Assembly: GCA_017470715.1 (NCBI GenBank)
Contig: JAFUYE010000053.1
Location: 1-35,193, forward strand
Length of the DNA stretch: 35,193 bases
Source: Selenomonadaceae bacterium
GTDB lineage: Bacteria; Bacillota; Negativicutes; Selenomonadales; Selenomonadaceae
Direction: 5' to 3'
Part shown: piece after piece, positions 33,104-35,193 of the stretch
Layout of the letters: each line of letters begins with the position of its first letter
Position numbering within the stretch: the stretch's first letter is position 1
Program-made: the position numbers and the translations under genes
Notes under the pieces: model-generated
Told to the model about the DNA's origin: nothing
The model's database searches: none
Seen by the model: only the letters and a program-made list of their open reading frames with translations

Positions 33104-33178
33104 TTCGCGGCGATAACGTCAGAGAAATTTTGAGACACGTCGCGTCAACTGTTCCGTCGCTTTTAAAGCGACTCGGGG
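33104..33178 (-). repeat. Modular palindrome element at the 3' end of lysC
   Basis: Minus strand: GTCGCTTTAAAAGCGAC (perfect 8-bp arms with a central A), GGAACAGTTGACGCGACGTG, an AT-rich spacer, TGACGTTATCGCCGCG. The lysC stop codon TAA lies in the palindrome's centre, the same position as for trpC and the trpF remnant. Confidence 0.8.
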
Positions 33179-34401
33179 AAAAATTCGTCGTGAATGCTGT
33201 TGACGGCTTCGGTGACTTGCGAACCTTTGACAAGGCAAGACACGCTGATTTCCGACGTACTGATAATGTCAATGTTCACGTCTGCTTTGGCCAACGCGCC
33301 GAACATTCTTGCCGCGACACCGGGGCTGCCCAACATGCCCGCGCCGACGATTGAAACTTTCGCCATGTCTTCTTCAAACAAAACGGTTATCGCGTTGATT
33401 TTTTCGCTGACAACGCCGATAACTTTTTTCGCTTCGGGCAAGTCGTTGAGCGCGATTGTAAAGACAATGTCGTTAATGTCGCGGTCAATGTTGCGGATAC
33501 TTTGAACAATCATGTCAACATCAATGTTCGCGTCCGCCAAAGCCTGAAACAGCGTGTGCGCAATGCCGGGGCTGTTCGGGACGCCGAGCACGGAAATTTT
33601 TGCAACTTTCATGTCGTGGGCGACGCCGCGAATTTCAAAATCTTTTTCTTCCACAGTGTAATCCTCCCGAATAATCGTGCCTGACTTGTCGGTAAAAGTC
33701 GAGCGAACATGAATCGGTATGTTGAAATATTGTCCCATTTCAACAGAACGCGGTTGCATGACGCCCGCGCCGAGTCGTGCCATTTCCAACATTTCGTAAT
33801 AGGTAATTTCTTTCATCTTGCGAGCGTTCTTGACGATGCGCGGGTCAGCGGAATAAACGCCGTCCACGTCCGTAAAAATTTCGCATTCGTCGGCTTTGAG
33901 TGCACCGGCCAGAGCAACGGCAGACGTGTCGGAGCCGCCGCGTCCGAGTGTCACGGGGTCGCCGAATTTGTCCGCGCCTTGAAAACCTGCCACAACGACG
34001 ACATTGCCTTTATCAAGTTCTTCGTGCACGCGTTTGGGTTCGATGCCAACAATTCTGCCTTTGGTGTGCACGGAACTTGTCCTCATGCCGACTTGCGCAC
34101 CCGTCAACGAAATTGCAGGTTGTCCCAATTTTTGAAATGCCATTGCCAAAAGCGCAATCGAAACTTGTTCGCCTGTCGTCAACAACATGTCCATTTCACG
34201 CGCATAACCGGCTTTGTAAGGTTCGGGGTCAATTCCGCCGGCAAGCGCAATCAAACTGTCGGTCGTCTTGCCCATTGCCGAAACAACCACGACGATTTTG
34301 TCGCCGTCTTTTTTTTCGGAGAGGATTCTTTTTGCCACTGCCAAAATTTTATCGGTCGTCGCAACCGAACTGCCGCCGAATTTTTTCACAACGAGAGCCA
34401 C
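33163..34401 (-). CDS. lysC: Aspartokinase
   Basis: A 412-residue monofunctional aspartate kinase that starts the lysine, methionine and threonine pathway. The kinase motif VKKFGGSSVATTDKI, TLGRGGSDTSAVALA and FTDVDGVYSADPRIV are followed by two ACT domains (from about residue 270, ISVLGVPNSPG and VSIVGAGMLGSPG), which normally bind lysine and/or threonine. GTG at 34401 is chosen: GAGGAGG is ten bases upstream, while TTG at 34410 is too close to it. The C-terminal codons and stop are within a repeat palindrome. Confidence 0.95.
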   Translation of the reverse strand: MALVVKKFGGSSVATTDKILAVAKRILSEKKDGDKIVVVVSAMGKTTDSLIALAGGIDPEPYKAGYAREMDMLLTTGEQVSIALLAMAFQKLGQPAISLTGAQVGMRTSSVHTKGRIVGIEPKRVHEELDKGNVVVVAGFQGADKFGDPVTLGRGGSDTSAVALAGALKADECEIFTDVDGVYSADPRIVKNARKMKEITYYEMLEMARLGAGVMQPRSVEMGQYFNIPIHVRSTFTDKSGTIIREDYTVEEKDFEIRGVAHDMKVAKISVLGVPNSPGIAHTLFQALADANIDVDMIVQSIRNIDRDINDIVFTIALNDLPEAKKVIGVVSEKINAITVLFEEDMAKVSIVGAGMLGSPGVAARMFGALAKADVNIDIISTSEISVSCLVKGSQVTEAVNSIHDEFFPESL

Positions 34402-34478
34402 TATATTCAATCCTCCTCAGCACGGTCCGGAAAATTTTCGCGAACCGCGACGATTACATTCATTTTTCAGTTTCGGGC

Positions 34479-34507
34479 ATTGTAACAGAGATTTATTCGT
34501 TAGTCAA
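34479..34507 (-). promoter_or_regulatory. Promoter of lysC
   Basis: Minus strand TTGACT (34507-34502), 17 bp, TACAAT (34484-34479). A leader of about 70 bases follows, too short for a full lysine riboswitch, and none was recognised. Confidence 0.65.
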
Positions 34508-34512
34508 AAACC

Positions 34513-34547
34513 AAAAAAATCCCCCGCGTCGGCGGAGGAAATTTTTT
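34513..34547. terminator. Terminator after the small gene at 34566
   Basis: CCCCCGCGTCGGCGGAGG pairs on itself (7 bp, G-T allowed) with an A run before and T run after. On the minus strand it ends the 34566-34826 gene before the lysC promoter. Confidence 0.65.
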
Positions 34548-34565
34548 CCCGAAACTCCGAGGCAA

Positions 34566-34826
34566 TCATTTTTTCGAGGCTTTGGCGGGTTTTTCCGGCT
34601 TGTCCGCAGTTTTCGCGGGAGCGGGAGCCGCCAACTCTTGGAAAATGTCGACGAGTGCAACTTTCACCACATTCAAAACGTCCGCCAAAACCGCGTTGTA
34701 AAGGTCGCCGCCGTCGGTGACGCCGCGTCCGTTCGCCGTGATGAAAAATTTCTTCGGGTGTTCGCCCGACTTCATGGCCGCATCAATTTTGTCCGCAACC
34801 AACTTTGCAAGCTGCTCTTTATCCAT
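34566..34826 (-). CDS. Small protein of unknown function
   Basis: An 86-residue protein: an N-terminal helix (MDKEQLAKLVADKIDAAM), a short strand region (KKFFITANGRGVTDGGDL), a hydrophobic helix (AVLADVLNVVKVALVDIF) and a low-complexity tail of Ala, Pro and Lys. I do not recognise the family. ATG at 34826 (or TTG at 34829) has GGGAG at a suitable distance. It has its own terminator, and a repeat element lies upstream. Confidence 0.65.
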   Translation of the reverse strand: MDKEQLAKLVADKIDAAMKSGEHPKKFFITANGRGVTDGGDLYNAVLADVLNVVKVALVDIFQELAAPAPAKTADKPEKPAKASKK

Positions 34827-34928
34827 CAATCTTCAACTCCCAAAATATTTTTCTACGAAACTTTCTGCGCGTTGCAAAAAATTCCTGCCGCAGTTCAAAA
34901 ATTTAATCGCGAATCGCCTAACGAACTT

Positions 34929-35110
34929 GAGGCCGTCATGGGCAAATGCGCGCTGGCAAGCATTTGCGCCGCCCGTGGTATTTCACGTGATGTGAAATGC
35001 ACGGGCACACCAAGCACGGGTTGCCGACAACATTTTTACAACGAGCGACCAACGCCCCGCGAGGGGTCTTTTCTTTTGGTTACTTTTCTTTGGACACTTG
35101 AATTGTCAAA
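34929..35110 (+). repeat. Multi-hairpin intergenic repeat, copy 3
   Basis: GAGGCCGTCATGGGCAAATG and the GCAAATGC/GCATTTGC pair are as in copy 2. The main hairpin (34971-35006) pairs GCCCGTGGTATTTCAC with GTGAAATGCACGGGC around GTGAT; bases changed relative to copy 2 keep their pairing. The last part (GGTTACTTTTCTTTGG near 35078) is a decayed form of the CTACTTTCTTT hairpin. The remaining window to 35193 shows no supported gene. Confidence 0.75.
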
Positions 35111-35193
35111 CGAAGTGCAACGGGGTAGAAAACCACACTTCCCACGGTGATTTGTAACCCAAACATTTTCGCGGTCTCTGATTTAACTGCTCA

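Noticed and set aside
34402-34478. Lysine riboswitch upstream of lysC
   Set aside because: The leader between promoter and start is about 70 bases, too short for the known lysine riboswitch, and no matching core was seen.
33709-35150. Long plus-strand open frames (33709-34485 and 33900-35150) opposite lysC
   Set aside because: They are antisense to the well-supported lysC and the small gene at 34566. Their products are low-complexity Arg/His/Cys-rich sequence without motifs, and they have no ribosome sites.

Overview
The window is dense, protein-coding bacterial chromosome with strong AGGAGG-type ribosome sites, several TTG/GTG starts and sigma-A-like promoters of the TTGNNN-17-TATAAT form. 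Gene content (CarD regulator, holin-like type I toxins, B12-binding-type radical SAM protein, GlnRS, split trp and arg clusters) suggests a Firmicutes-type anaerobe, possibly Negativicutes; this is an inference from gene content, not a proven placement. No rRNA, tRNA, phage, transposase or CRISPR was found.

Layout. 1-600: two tandem copies of a probable type I toxin-antitoxin locus (28- and 25-residue membrane peptides on the minus strand, one with a visible antisense RNA promoter and terminator). 756-6370: MATE transporter, radical SAM protein, glucose-1-phosphate thymidylyltransferase (rfbA), and two related secreted proteins. 6517-13913: ilvD, murB, then trpD-C-F-B-A (no trpE or trpG here). 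14137-18236: lipoprotein solute-binding protein, a cytidine deaminase with a signal peptide, CarD, lysA, and a long intergenic repeat. 18237-23462: argC, argJ, an acyl-carrier-like protein, an altronate-dehydratase-family protein and an SDR oxidoreductase. 23756-30890: HD hydrolase, two methyltransferases, glnS, a small unknown protein, an SLC13/ArsB-type permease and a glycosyltransferase-like protein. 30919-34826 (minus strand): ABC ATPase, class I/II aminotransferase, aspartokinase and a small unknown protein.

Metabolic theme: amino-acid biosynthesis dominates (branched chain: ilvD; tryptophan: trpDCFBA; lysine/aspartate family: lysA, lysC; arginine: argC, argJ; an aminotransferase), mixed with envelope functions (murB, rfbA, glycosyltransferase).

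The most unusual content is between the genes. (i) A modular repeat, made of a short perfect inverted repeat with variable but complementary arms followed by conserved blocks ending ACGTTATCGCCG, sits at gene junctions (after murB, trpC, lysC and the 27660 gene, and before uxaA). In four of these places it is accompanied by a diverged duplicate of the adjacent gene's end. (ii) A second, longer repeat occurs three times (13913, 17830, 34930) with hairpins whose arms covary. (iii) Heptanucleotide tandem repeats (AATTAGG, AGTCCCA, AGCTTTA) and a 16-bp GATC-rich array occupy gene borders and in places supply stop codons, start codons and coding sequence. Together these point to an active, repeat-driven remodelling of gene ends.
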